IMG/VR virus record: IMGVR_UViG_3300037486_000467
Location: 19,641-83,640 of that record
From: a virus
Length of the DNA stretch: 64,000 bases
Direction: 5' to 3' (one strand)
Of the stretch, positions 42,015 through 51,024 are shown piece after piece; the stretch's first letter is position 1; each line of letters starts with the position of its first letter. Under the pieces are notes generated by a model that was not told where the DNA came from, searched no databases, and saw only the letters and a program-made list of their open reading frames with translations. Position numbers and translations under genes: made by a program.

Positions 42015-42942
42015 ATGGATCTGAAATAAGGAAAAGAGATTTAATCCCGCCTTGAAAGTTTAGAGGAGCTGTTTGCTCCACACCCCCGTCATCAACAAAT
42101 CTAACAATAGGATTTATTGTATCACTGAAGAGTTTTTTAACATGAACTAACAAGGATATCATTTTTATATCCCATTTATGAGAATCTTCTACAAAATGAT
42201 CGTAACTATCATCAGTTAATCCTCTCCAATTACTAATTACAAAAGGCGCAAATGATAAATAATCCTCGTCAATATATTCTTGAGCTCTTTGCTTTCTAAT
42301 AATATGATTTTTAATCCATTGAGTTACGCCAACGCTTGGAATATCTAATTTAAGAACTCTTCCACTTTTAAATTTTAATACGAAGCAACGCTCAACTTCA
42401 TCATAATATTTCATTAATTGAGGATCTAAAGAAATATAGCTTACCATATCTTTAGAAACATCTACTTTCTTTGTTTCAGAAATTTTAACCTGTAATTTAT
42501 TTTCTCCTTCTGCAAATGTTAATTCATGAACTGCTAAAAGAAGATAAAATCTATCTACTTCTTTTATGTCTTTCCATGATAAGTAACTTTCAGCTCCTGC
42601 CTTTATTGTAACACATCTTTCAATGATATAATTAAGCATATCATCTAATGCTGAAAGATCATCTTCTTGCAATGTAGACCAGTGTCTAATTTCTCCACCA
42701 GTAGCCGCACGAATTGCAATTTCAGCATTAGCTGGATAAAATAATCCTCTTGTTGGAAGATCGTCTAATGAAAGTTTAATCCAACCAATCATATTTGCTA
42801 AAGGTCTCGGAGTTTTTTCCCATGGTTTAGGCCCAGGAACATCAATTATATCAGGCCCTATTTGAGAAGTTTTAGGAACAGTAAGTTCTTCTTTTTCAAC
42901 GTAATCTTTAAGAATTTCTTCATTCTCGGTTTTTGCTGCCAT
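41998..42942 (-). CDS. T4 gp26-family baseplate/tail assembly protein
   Basis: This 314-residue protein contains 'WIKLSLDDLPTRGLFYPANAEIAIRAATGGEIRHWSTLQEDDLSALDDMLNYIIERCV', which fits the T4 baseplate hub family (gp26-like), with its 'LPSxGxxY' motif. The protein is larger than T4 gp26 (208 residues), with a C-terminal helical region ending in 'LFLISDPFGQLE'. It precedes the chaperone-like gene and tape measure, as expected for hub or tail-assembly genes. Confidence 0.65.
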   Translation of the reverse strand: MAAKTENEEILKDYVEKEELTVPKTSQIGPDIIDVPGPKPWEKTPRPLANMIGWIKLSLDDLPTRGLFYPANAEIAIRAATGGEIRHWSTLQEDDLSALDDMLNYIIERCVTIKAGAESYLSWKDIKEVDRFYLLLAVHELTFAEGENKLQVKISETKKVDVSKDMVSYISLDPQLMKYYDEVERCFVLKFKSGRVLKLDIPSVGVTQWIKNHIIRKQRAQEYIDEDYLSFAPFVISNWRGLTDDSYDHFVEDSHKWDIKMISLLVHVKKLFSDTINPIVRFVDDGGVEQTAPLNFQGGIKSLFLISDPFGQLE

Positions 42943-42961
42943 ATTTTTTAAATTTTAATAT

Positions 42962-42969
42962 TATTTATA
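42962..42969 (-). promoter_or_regulatory. Exact T4 late box TATAAATA
   Basis: On the - strand, 19 bases before the gp26-like start, just downstream of GATATATAGAA. Confidence 0.45.
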
Positions 42970-43011
42970 TTCTATATATCATAATATACACAAAAACCGA
43001 AAAAGTTTCAT

Positions 43012-43038
43012 AAAAAAAGGAGAAATTTCTCCTTTTTT
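43012..43038 (-). terminator. Hairpin terminator (works in either direction)
   Basis: GGAGAAATTTCTCC flanked by A and T runs forms a palindromic stem; on the - strand it ends the 43,402-43,037 gene. Confidence 0.75.
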
Positions 43039-43402
43039 ATCTTTGCGTTAAAAGTTTAAATGTTTCAATAAATTTTTGTATGATAGGCTGATATGGATTT
43101 TCAGATTTAAATCCTATAGGATTTCTTTTTAAATATGGATGCATATTTAAAGTAGTCTTAAATATTTGAGCAGCTATTACGGGAGCCTGAGGAATAAACT
43201 CTATTAATTGTGAAACATAGTCATCAAATTCTTCAGGAGATAATTTAATTGTAGAAGGAGGAACCATATTAGAAAAATCGTTATGCGTTTCTTCGCTTTC
43301 TTGATCTTCTTGCGGAGATGAATACGCAATATCATAATTTTCTAATCCGGTATCGCTAGACTCCCAATATTCATTTAAATTTTCCGAAACAAGCTTTTTC
43401 AT
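43037..43402 (-). CDS. Small protein with capsid-targeting-like leader
   Basis: This 121-residue protein starts MKKLVSENLNE, matching the leader type with L-N-E at residues 9-11, but lacks the DMGIG motif. An acidic linker (about 12-50, 'SSPQEDQESEETHNDF') leads to a helical C-terminus ('PEEFDDYVSQLIEFIPQAPVIAAQIFKTTLNM'). It sits between tube and gp26-like genes with its own promoter and terminator. Its function is unknown. Confidence 0.6.
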   Translation of the reverse strand: MKKLVSENLNEYWESSDTGLENYDIAYSSPQEDQESEETHNDFSNMVPPSTIKLSPEEFDDYVSQLIEFIPQAPVIAAQIFKTTLNMHPYLKRNPIGFKSENPYQPIIQKFIETFKLLTQR

Positions 43403-43411
43403 ATTTAATAA

Positions 43412-43424
43412 CTTACTTTATATA
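43412..43424 (-). promoter_or_regulatory. Late-promoter-like element TATATAAAGTAAG
   Basis: A near match to the recurring element on the - strand, 9 bases before the start at 43402. Confidence 0.4.
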
Positions 43425-43429
43425 TAAAT

Positions 43430-43453
43430 AAGGGGATAAAGATTTATCCCCTT
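43430..43453 (-). terminator. Hairpin terminator after tail tube gene
   Basis: AAGGGGATAAA / TTTATCCCCTT stem, with a TTATTTATATA tail on the - strand. It isolates the tube gene from the leader-bearing gene downstream. Confidence 0.7.
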
Positions 43454-43472
43454 ATTTGATTAAAGATAATAA

Positions 43473-44069
43473 TTAAACAATTGTTTCGTCCCAGTAATCA
43501 ACAGCTATAGTGAATCCTGTTATCTTATAGTTATCAGTAGACTGATAATCCATAGGAACTTCAGGCATAGGAGTCATTGGGAATACATCGTAACATTTCC
43601 ACTGCCAGAATGGTCTTGCTCCTCTGTCATACATTGTTATCAACATCCATGGTGCAACATAATCAGCCTTTAGTCCAGTTCTGCCTGTTAAAGGATCATA
43701 TGCTAAGTCACACCACTTACGAAGTGTTTTAACTATATATACACTCGGAGTATGATCAATGTTAACTTCGAAATCTATTGTTAAGTCCATTGTAGTTGTA
43801 TCAGGTTTAGCACCTACGAAACGTCTTGCTGCCCATTTGTAATATTGAACCATTGGAGTTCCTGGATATTTATGTGATACTAATCCACCAATCTTTTGAA
43901 CATTTTCTAGTAATAGATTAGATCCTTCTTCACTTACACCAATTGATGCAGGAAGTTGGAACTGTATTGTGAACATGTTCAAATATACGGGTTCGAACAT
44001 CTCTTGCGATGCACGAGAATTTCTAAAGTGTGATAAACCAAAGGTACCTTGTGATTTAAAATCTGCCAT
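43473..44069 (-). CDS. Tail tube protein, T4 gp19-like
   Basis: This 198-residue protein has the contractile-tail tube pattern: 'PVYLNMFTIQFQLPASIGV', 'LLLENVQKIGGLVSHKYPGTPMVQYYKWAARRFVGAKPDTTTMDLTIDFEVNID', and 'WQWKCYDVFPMTPMPEVPMDYQSTDNYKITGFTIAVDYW'. The length is close to T4 gp19 (163). It follows the sheath gene, as in T4. Confidence 0.9.
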   Translation of the reverse strand: MADFKSQGTFGLSHFRNSRASQEMFEPVYLNMFTIQFQLPASIGVSEEGSNLLLENVQKIGGLVSHKYPGTPMVQYYKWAARRFVGAKPDTTTMDLTIDFEVNIDHTPSVYIVKTLRKWCDLAYDPLTGRTGLKADYVAPWMLITMYDRGARPFWQWKCYDVFPMTPMPEVPMDYQSTDNYKITGFTIAVDYWDETIV

Positions 44070-44109
44070 ATCGTTTTATTTATTTTATTTTTATTATTTT
44101 TATTATTTA

Positions 44110-46548
44110 TTAGAATACAAATCCACCAGTACTGATACCTGAATTGCTATTAACAGTAATTCTATTAACAATCTTAGTAAGACCGTACATAATCCAAACG
44201 TTAATATCAATTATTCCAAATCCTTCTGCTATTAATTCTGGAGGGTTATTGGTTTCATCCATAACTACTTCGTATTTTGTTAATGCTCCAGCATCTTTCA
44301 TTGTTTCAAGAATAGGAGTTATTGAGTTAAGGATATTTAATCTGGTAACAGGATTGTTGAAATCGAATATGTATTGTTCAAGTACTTCTTCGACTTGTAT
44401 TTCAATAGTATTAAGTATTTCTCTAACATGTAAATTGTTAAATTCGCTCTTAATACCTTGATATGCAGTTGCATTAGCATAAATTAAAACTTCTCCTGAT
44501 GCTGGTCTATCAATTATAGAGTTGAATCCAAATGGTTCAAGATAATCTCTATCTGATTTATCTATAGGATATTCCACACCAATAAGATTAGGATTAACAA
44601 GAATACCATTTCTGTTAGCTACAATTGCAAATGGATTTCCGCCTAAGAATTTCTTAACGTAAGCGTTAGCTACATCTGCTGCTGGAGGAACATTCATTGT
44701 TCTACCATTTTCATTGTATTTTAAGAATGGACCAAATACTCCGCAGAATTTTGAACCATATTCTTCATTTGGTAAAGTAAATCTGAATGATCTTGGCATA
44801 TCTGGGTTTCCTCCCTCGGGTATCCATTTTACATCAAATATAGGTATAGCTTCACCGGTAGCGAAAGTTTCGCAGAAGTAAGGATCTTGAGATTGTACGA
44901 ATTGTGATATTGCAGGAGCATTTAAAATTGCTGTACATTTACCACGTTTTTTAGCAAGAGATGAAAGATATTTCTTTCCGCCCATGTCTTCTCCTAAACC
45001 AAAGGCCATTGTATCTACAATATAACGATATGAAATCATATCTTTGTTAACTAAGCCTCTTTCAATTCCGCTATCTTCTAACATACCATAAATTTTTTCA
45101 ACGCCTGCTTCAGCGCTTGCTGCACCAGTTGTGGCAAATCCAGGTAAATGTTTATTTGTAAGTGTTAAACCTGTAAGAGGAATAACTTTGTAGCAAGATG
45201 CAATTGATGCGTCATCTATAGTTTTTTGTACAGTTCTTCCTGCGCCTGGCGCTACTGATTCAGCAGTATGAATAACATATACATCATCAGTAAAATCGTA
45301 ATATTTTTCTGTTACATATGTTAATCCAGGAATAACTCCACTTACAACTTGTTTTTCAATAAGAGTTCCTACAGTTAATTTGGCACCATCAGCTATTGTT
45401 AAGCTAAATCTTCTATTTGTTAAATCACCTGCTGGATAAGCAGTAAGAGTAACAGAATCATGCAATACAGCATCTGCTACACTAATATCGTAACTTAAAA
45501 ATGATGTATGCGCTCCAGTTAGATCTACTAAACTGTGACCTACTAAATCAACTATATGAGGTGCTGCAATAGGAAGTCCACTGGATGCTTCAATATTAAA
45601 CCATGCAGAAGTATCCCATGTCATTTGATCCATAGCTTCTTGGTTAACGTTAACCATAACTCCTGAAATAGGCGTATTAGCATTGATAATACTTTCAATA
45701 TATTGTTCTACACCAGTTTTGTCAACAAAATCAGGAATAATTGTGCCCACCCATGAACCAACTAGGTTGATTTGGGGAGAGTTCATAAAGTTATTAAGTT
45801 GCGCTGGTATCATTCCATTCGCATTAAAGAACTGTGAATAATAAGGATCAGTGGCTAATCTACCATAGTTTGTCCAATCACCTTCTACAGCAACTACTTG
45901 AATAAAATAATCGCTAAGATAATCATAAGGACGAATCCAATTATAAGGAATATTTCCAGCATACCAATCTTGTGCATAAACTTTATATTGAAGTAAGTTT
46001 TGAGCTTTTCTTACTATAAATGATAATGTTTTGGTTCCAACATTAGCAATTTGTAATAGTGGCGCACTATAGATGTCTGGTAAACCATATTTATTGACCA
46101 CTGCTGATTGCAAATAATCTGTATCTGGAATCCAGAATCTTTGACGGTTAAATAAGTTAACGTATAAATCTTGACGAGCTGAAACATCAGATGCGTTTGA
46201 TTCTAATTCAAGTCCGATAAAATCAACGTTATCTATGCCGCCAGTTGTTGCATCATCAGTATATAACAAACTAATTGCAAATACTGGAGATGTTAATAAG
46301 CAAGTTCCAATTGATCTGTGAAAGAAAGAACCTTTTCTTTCTAACTTGCTATCAAGCGGTCCAAAAAACTTCTCAAGATCTCTGTTTGATCTTATAAATA
46401 CTGGTGTATTAAAAGGTCCTACTGCAGAGAATCCTGGAACTAATCTTAACGACTGTGTTGTTACTGATATACGTTCAATGTTGTCAATTTCAACAGTATA
46501 AATTCCTGCTGATTTGAATTGAGTTAAATCTAATGCGATTTTTGCCAT
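44110..46548 (-). CDS. Contractile tail sheath protein, T4 gp18-like
   Basis: This 812-residue protein has an N-terminal 'VPGFSAVGPFNTPVFIRSNRDLEKFFGPLD' and a C-terminal conserved domain ('NRNGILVNPNLIGVEYPIDKSDRDYLEPFGFNSIIDRPASGEVLIYANATAYQ', 'SEFNNLHVREILNTIEIQVEEVLEQYIFDFNNPVTRLNI') typical of gp18 family sheaths. It is longer than T4 gp18 (659), with inserted domains in the central third (about 310-480) that would project outward. The tube gene follows. Confidence 0.92.
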   Translation of the reverse strand: MAKIALDLTQFKSAGIYTVEIDNIERISVTTQSLRLVPGFSAVGPFNTPVFIRSNRDLEKFFGPLDSKLERKGSFFHRSIGTCLLTSPVFAISLLYTDDATTGGIDNVDFIGLELESNASDVSARQDLYVNLFNRQRFWIPDTDYLQSAVVNKYGLPDIYSAPLLQIANVGTKTLSFIVRKAQNLLQYKVYAQDWYAGNIPYNWIRPYDYLSDYFIQVVAVEGDWTNYGRLATDPYYSQFFNANGMIPAQLNNFMNSPQINLVGSWVGTIIPDFVDKTGVEQYIESIINANTPISGVMVNVNQEAMDQMTWDTSAWFNIEASSGLPIAAPHIVDLVGHSLVDLTGAHTSFLSYDISVADAVLHDSVTLTAYPAGDLTNRRFSLTIADGAKLTVGTLIEKQVVSGVIPGLTYVTEKYYDFTDDVYVIHTAESVAPGAGRTVQKTIDDASIASCYKVIPLTGLTLTNKHLPGFATTGAASAEAGVEKIYGMLEDSGIERGLVNKDMISYRYIVDTMAFGLGEDMGGKKYLSSLAKKRGKCTAILNAPAISQFVQSQDPYFCETFATGEAIPIFDVKWIPEGGNPDMPRSFRFTLPNEEYGSKFCGVFGPFLKYNENGRTMNVPPAADVANAYVKKFLGGNPFAIVANRNGILVNPNLIGVEYPIDKSDRDYLEPFGFNSIIDRPASGEVLIYANATAYQGIKSEFNNLHVREILNTIEIQVEEVLEQYIFDFNNPVTRLNILNSITPILETMKDAGALTKYEVVMDETNNPPELIAEGFGIIDINVWIMYGLTKIVNRITVNSNSGISTGGFVF

Positions 46549-46629
46549 GCTATTCTATTATTTTTATTATATTTATTCTTAAAAAGAATGTTGTTTTTTA
46601 TTATATATCAAAAGTTTTAAATGACAAAA

Positions 46630-48597
46630 TTAACTTTTTCGCCACGGAAATGCATAAATACTTTTTGAAAATGTAGAGCTGGGTTTATATCTTATTTCAT
46701 TTGGTTTATTGTTTAGCATTTTTAATATAGCAGATTCTGTAAGTTCTTTTTGAGATTCATCATACATAGCTTTAAACAAATTATCTTCCACTTCAGTTGT
46801 TTCTTCATATTTTTCTAACAACTTATTCATTAAAGTTTTTGCGGGTGAATCTTCTAATTCTTCTAAGTAATCATATAGCCATTCAGCATATTCGGATTCA
46901 TTATACAATCTACTAATATTTATAGTACTCATTGCTATATCATCATGAACTCCCAGACCTTTCCATTTTCCGTGTTTATTCTTTCCAAATGCTTTAAATT
47001 CTTTTATAGTTTCAAATTCATTTATTACCAATAATCTATTATTAACCATTTTTTTGCCTAATTTACAGAAAAGATCTTTGTCTCCTCCAGTAACCTTAAA
47101 TCCTGCTTTTTTTCTTGGAGGTTTTTCTCCGAGAACTGGCTTTGTATGATATGTATGTAAAATAATTGAATCGTCAAAATCATCATGTTGCGAAAACTTG
47201 TCTAAAAAAAATTTTCCATTAAAATTCATTTCTACAAGTAACTTACAAAACTGCGATCCTATTTGATCAAAAATAACGCTTTTAGTGACATTGGCGCAGT
47301 TTTCTTCGTCCTTTATATTATCTCTATACAGCCCCACTTGAAATGCTCTGAACATATTCTCTATCTTCATCTCGTCATTTCTAAGTCTTTTTAATTGAGC
47401 TATGCTCTTTGGCTGAACATGAAAAATATTACAAATATTATAATCATTATCCTTTGTTTCTTCTTCGTCTTTTCCTTCTCCTGTATCTATACTTATAATA
47501 AACCTATCATTCTTTGTATTAAATTTTTTGTTAGGATCAAAATCTGGATGCCATCTTAGATTACGATACTGAGTTTCTTCTAATTCTGTATTCATAAGTT
47601 CCTGAAACACATATTCTTTTTGAAGTCTTGTTATAAATGCTAAATCTGCGCCAGATAATAAAAGATTAGATCCTCCGCGATTAAAATCAAGGCCAAATTC
47701 TTGAGAAAATCTATCTTCTCCAAAATCTTTTTTCATTTTTTCAGCCCATTCATCATCATGGCCCGGAACTTCCCACCAATCAACTCTTATAGGGACAAAA
47801 GAATTTAATCCTTTTTGAGATTTATCCCAAATTTCAAAAAATACATTATCTTCTCCGTTAGGTGTTGAAGATATTATACATTGTGATACTTCACCAGCTG
47901 AAAGAGTAGGATAAACAGATCTCCAGAAATCATCTGCTATACCCGATTGTATATGTGCAAATTCATCTGCATATAATACATGAATAGTATATCCAATTTG
48001 TGCAGTTTTAGTTGTTGCTTGTGATAGCAATTTACATCCATTATCAAGAACCATTCCGCCTGCTCCAACTTGAATAATTCCTGGTTTTAAGAAAAATGGA
48101 AGACCTTTAAATACATCTTTTACTTTCGATACAATCTCAAAAGCAGTATCTTGTTTATTAGCAAGAATCGCTAAGTTTCTATCACTATGAAAACAAAGAT
48201 ACCAAGAAAAATATGCCGCAACAGTTGTAGTTTTTCCAGACTGTCTGCTTTGCATCATTATTAAATTTCTAACTTTGGGTATTAGTTCTTGCAGTTTTTC
48301 ACTATATCCTTCTTCTGCTAAATACTTTAATATTTTTTTTTGATATTTTCTTAACTCAACAGTTCTTCTGCCAGAATCAGTTAAAAATCTACAATATTTT
48401 TCTACAAAATAGATAATATCATTAGAACATTTATGGAATTCATCTATTTCATCAGAATCTAATTGATATAAAAGTTCGCCTGCTTTAAGTTCTATGTCTC
48501 CATGATAAAAACACGAAAGATCTGCAAATATACCTAATTTAAGTTTTTCTAATGATTGTTGAACAATAGCACTGTTCCATATTTTAGTTGAAGGCAT
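46630..48597 (-). CDS. Terminase large subunit, T4 gp17-like
   Basis: This 655-residue protein is the packaging motor. Walker A is SRQSGKTT (117-124) and Walker B is 'HVLYADEF' (206-213); coupling motif 'IISSTPNGEDN' follows. The C-terminal nuclease domain begins about residue 360 with 'FIISIDTGEGKDE' and ends with 'KNKHGKWKGLGVHDDIAMSTINISRLY'. The length fits T4 gp17 (610). It begins one base after the gp16-like stop. Confidence 0.93.
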   Translation of the reverse strand: MPSTKIWNSAIVQQSLEKLKLGIFADLSCFYHGDIELKAGELLYQLDSDEIDEFHKCSNDIIYFVEKYCRFLTDSGRRTVELRKYQKKILKYLAEEGYSEKLQELIPKVRNLIMMQSRQSGKTTTVAAYFSWYLCFHSDRNLAILANKQDTAFEIVSKVKDVFKGLPFFLKPGIIQVGAGGMVLDNGCKLLSQATTKTAQIGYTIHVLYADEFAHIQSGIADDFWRSVYPTLSAGEVSQCIISSTPNGEDNVFFEIWDKSQKGLNSFVPIRVDWWEVPGHDDEWAEKMKKDFGEDRFSQEFGLDFNRGGSNLLLSGADLAFITRLQKEYVFQELMNTELEETQYRNLRWHPDFDPNKKFNTKNDRFIISIDTGEGKDEEETKDNDYNICNIFHVQPKSIAQLKRLRNDEMKIENMFRAFQVGLYRDNIKDEENCANVTKSVIFDQIGSQFCKLLVEMNFNGKFFLDKFSQHDDFDDSIILHTYHTKPVLGEKPPRKKAGFKVTGGDKDLFCKLGKKMVNNRLLVINEFETIKEFKAFGKNKHGKWKGLGVHDDIAMSTINISRLYNESEYAEWLYDYLEELEDSPAKTLMNKLLEKYEETTEVEDNLFKAMYDESQKELTESAILKMLNNKPNEIRYKPSSTFSKSIYAFPWRKS

Positions 48598-48598
48598 T

Positions 48599-49270
48599 TT
48601 AAATATCTAATTTAGGTATAAGTTGATCATTATCAAGATATTGTTGATCAACAATTTGTTCATTACTACTATTTAGTGATTTAATATTTTGAACATTTTT
48701 TATAAGTTCCTTTGTTCCTCGAGTGATTACTCCTCCATTCCCAGTAGTTATCATACCATTTGAACTTGTAGAAGGCCCCATTGCTTCAGTTCTATTTTCT
48801 TTAACATCATTTTTAAATACCTTATAAGTTTCTTTTATTGCTTCAACAGTTTGAAGCAATTGTTTATTAAGATCGCCAATAGTTTTAGATAAACCCCCAT
48901 ATACTTCATAATATCTTGCGTGAATTAATCCAGAGTTTATTTGCTGCATTAATGTTTTTTGCATTAGTTCATTAGTTCTAAGTTGATAAAGCATACCACC
49001 TAAAGTCATAACGTCAACTTTAAATTTATTTTTAAGATATTTGTTTTCTCTTATCATATCCATAGGTACCATAAACTGAACAGCATTTTTAATCATAGAA
49101 CGAGCTTCTCGTTCAGCTTTACGTCTTAGTTCATCAAAATTAACATCGGTTAAAGGTTCGGGTCTTAGTTCAGCCATATCATCCCCTGGAGTTGCAACAT
49201 TATTATCAATTTTTGCAGGAGAATTTTGTAACATATTTTCTAGCCCCTGTCTTTCTTCATTTATTTTCAT
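48599..49270 (-). CDS. Probable terminase small subunit (gp16-like position)
   Basis: This 223-residue protein is mainly helical ('ELRRKAEREARSMIKNAVQFMVPMDMI', 'LGGMLYQLRTNELMQKTLMQQINSGL', 'TIGDLNKQLLQTVEAIKETYKVFK'), with a disordered Ser/Asn-rich C-terminus. It lies directly upstream of the large terminase gene, as gp16 does in T4. The sequence alone does not show DNA-binding motifs; the assignment rests mainly on position and helical character. Confidence 0.55.
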   Translation of the reverse strand: MKINEERQGLENMLQNSPAKIDNNVATPGDDMAELRPEPLTDVNFDELRRKAEREARSMIKNAVQFMVPMDMIRENKYLKNKFKVDVMTLGGMLYQLRTNELMQKTLMQQINSGLIHARYYEVYGGLSKTIGDLNKQLLQTVEAIKETYKVFKNDVKENRTEAMGPSTSSNGMITTGNGGVITRGTKELIKNVQNIKSLNSSNEQIVDQQYLDNDQLIPKLDI

Positions 49271-49311
49271 ATTATTTCTTTTTAAAGATTATATATTACA
49301 CTTATAATAAT

Positions 49312-50988
49312 TTATCTTTGACGAGTTATATATGGGATACGCATCTTAACATCTGCCTGATCTGCCAAAATAATTTTATCGCCGTCTTTTGTAAAGTAAG
49401 ATAACAACTCATTTGATTGGCGTTCTTCTTCTATTGTGCAATTATATATTCGTAAATTAGTCAAATAAGATAGAGATTTATTAACTGTAAAGTTAGTAAT
49501 AGATGTTTCTTCTGGAACAAACGGAATAGTTTCATAAAAATATATTTGTAATTTTGCATTTTCATCAGTTTCGTGTTTTTTCCAAACATATACATTATAT
49601 TGTTTCCATAAATTACCTATATTAATTATTATACCATACCATTCATCATTTAGCATTCTATCATCTAATACTGCAATATATTCTTGTGCTCCGTAATTTA
49701 TTTTTATATATTGATTTGCATATATATTTGCTGTAAAAGTATGCGAGCCAAATGAGTTGGTTCCATCAATTATATTAATAGGATCTTTTATTTTTACTTT
49801 ATATCCTGTTTGATTTGCCCAATCAGATTTTATTGAATTTAAGTGTTCAATTACTGCATCATCTATTTTACAGTAATACGTTCTAGCAGCTATATCTACA
49901 TATATAATTGTTGCATAAAAGTTAATAGCGCCTTCTCTATAAATAACAAGTGTATCATCTTTTTCATATCTCATAGGAGAATTGAATATTATATCATAAT
50001 TTGCTGAAACTAATGTAGATGGATCAACATATGGATATGTTCTAAGTCTAATTGATCCAATTTGATATTCTCTATGAGCATCATCTATAATATCTTTTGG
50101 CATAGTCCATGCAATTAAGCTTCTATCTGTGTGATTACCTATAAGATCTACAGCATTATATGTAATTGCATCAAATGAATTGGAAGTTTGCATATCAAAA
50201 AATGATTGAGCAACAGTAGTTCCATACATATTTACAGCAGTAGAAATTATATTTAGAGATGCATCAAATGATTTATATTTATCTTTTGAAGTTGAATTAA
50301 ATTGATTCATTTGAGTATCATCTACTAATTTCTTAACATCATTGTCTATTGCTTCTCCAAATATTTCTTCAACACTTACAGTATACTGATCAATTGTAGA
50401 TTGAAGATCGGCAGATTCTCTTCTTGAAGCTTGGAATTGATATTTTTTAAGATTTAATTTCCACGCAGTTTCTTGTTCCATAAATCCTCTAAATAAATAT
50501 GCAGATTCAACTTCATATAATTTATTAGGAAGAGGAAAATAAATTATATCTTTTTTCTGAGGAGCGGTGCCAAATCCAGCAATACATTCCCAATATTTTT
50601 TATCAATCTGAACTTCTAATGGAACTTCATATTCAAGACCCATTAAATCATAATTATATTTGCTATCCGGAATTTGTCCATTAGGAACTACTACCTTTAT
50701 TGCTAAAGGGCATTCTTCAACATTAGATAATGTATATTCTTGAAATATAACATCTTTTGATCTTTGTTGAGGAACAGCTCTAAACCATTTAACTTCATAT
50801 CCTATTAATTGATTAACTACAGAATTAAGAGCGTTGTAATCTTTAGCAGCTGTAGTTAATTTATTCGCAAGATCATATGCACTAGCTGCATTACAAGCTG
50901 CTTGATTGGGATCGCCCACAAGATTGCTTATTCCAGTTTCTGGATAAGCTGCACTTAATGTTTTATTACTATCTGCGTTATCAATCAT
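49312..50988 (-). CDS. Neck protein, T4 gp14-like
   Basis: This 558-residue protein contains 'VNQLIGYEVKWFRAVPQQRSKDVIFQEY' and 'CIAGFGTAPQKKDIIYFPLPNKLYEVESAYLF', which follow the pattern of T4 gp14 ('RGVECYYVPR', 'DLIFGE', 'EGDLIYFPMDNSLFEI'). In T4 the gp13/gp14 neck joins head to tail. It is twice the length of T4 gp14 (256), with a beta-rich C-terminal half. It precedes the terminase pair. Confidence 0.65.
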   Translation of the reverse strand: MIDNADSNKTLSAAYPETGISNLVGDPNQAACNAASAYDLANKLTTAAKDYNALNSVVNQLIGYEVKWFRAVPQQRSKDVIFQEYTLSNVEECPLAIKVVVPNGQIPDSKYNYDLMGLEYEVPLEVQIDKKYWECIAGFGTAPQKKDIIYFPLPNKLYEVESAYLFRGFMEQETAWKLNLKKYQFQASRRESADLQSTIDQYTVSVEEIFGEAIDNDVKKLVDDTQMNQFNSTSKDKYKSFDASLNIISTAVNMYGTTVAQSFFDMQTSNSFDAITYNAVDLIGNHTDRSLIAWTMPKDIIDDAHREYQIGSIRLRTYPYVDPSTLVSANYDIIFNSPMRYEKDDTLVIYREGAINFYATIIYVDIAARTYYCKIDDAVIEHLNSIKSDWANQTGYKVKIKDPINIIDGTNSFGSHTFTANIYANQYIKINYGAQEYIAVLDDRMLNDEWYGIIINIGNLWKQYNVYVWKKHETDENAKLQIYFYETIPFVPEETSITNFTVNKSLSYLTNLRIYNCTIEEERQSNELLSYFTKDGDKIILADQADVKMRIPYITRQR

Positions 50989-50995
50989 ATAGTAT

Positions 50996-51008
50996 TTTTA
51001 TTTATATA
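50996..51008 (-). promoter_or_regulatory. Late-promoter-like element TATATAAATAAAA
   Basis: On the - strand, 7 bases before the gp14-like start. It contains TATAAATA. Confidence 0.5.
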
Positions 51009-51024
51009 TTTTAAATTTATTATT

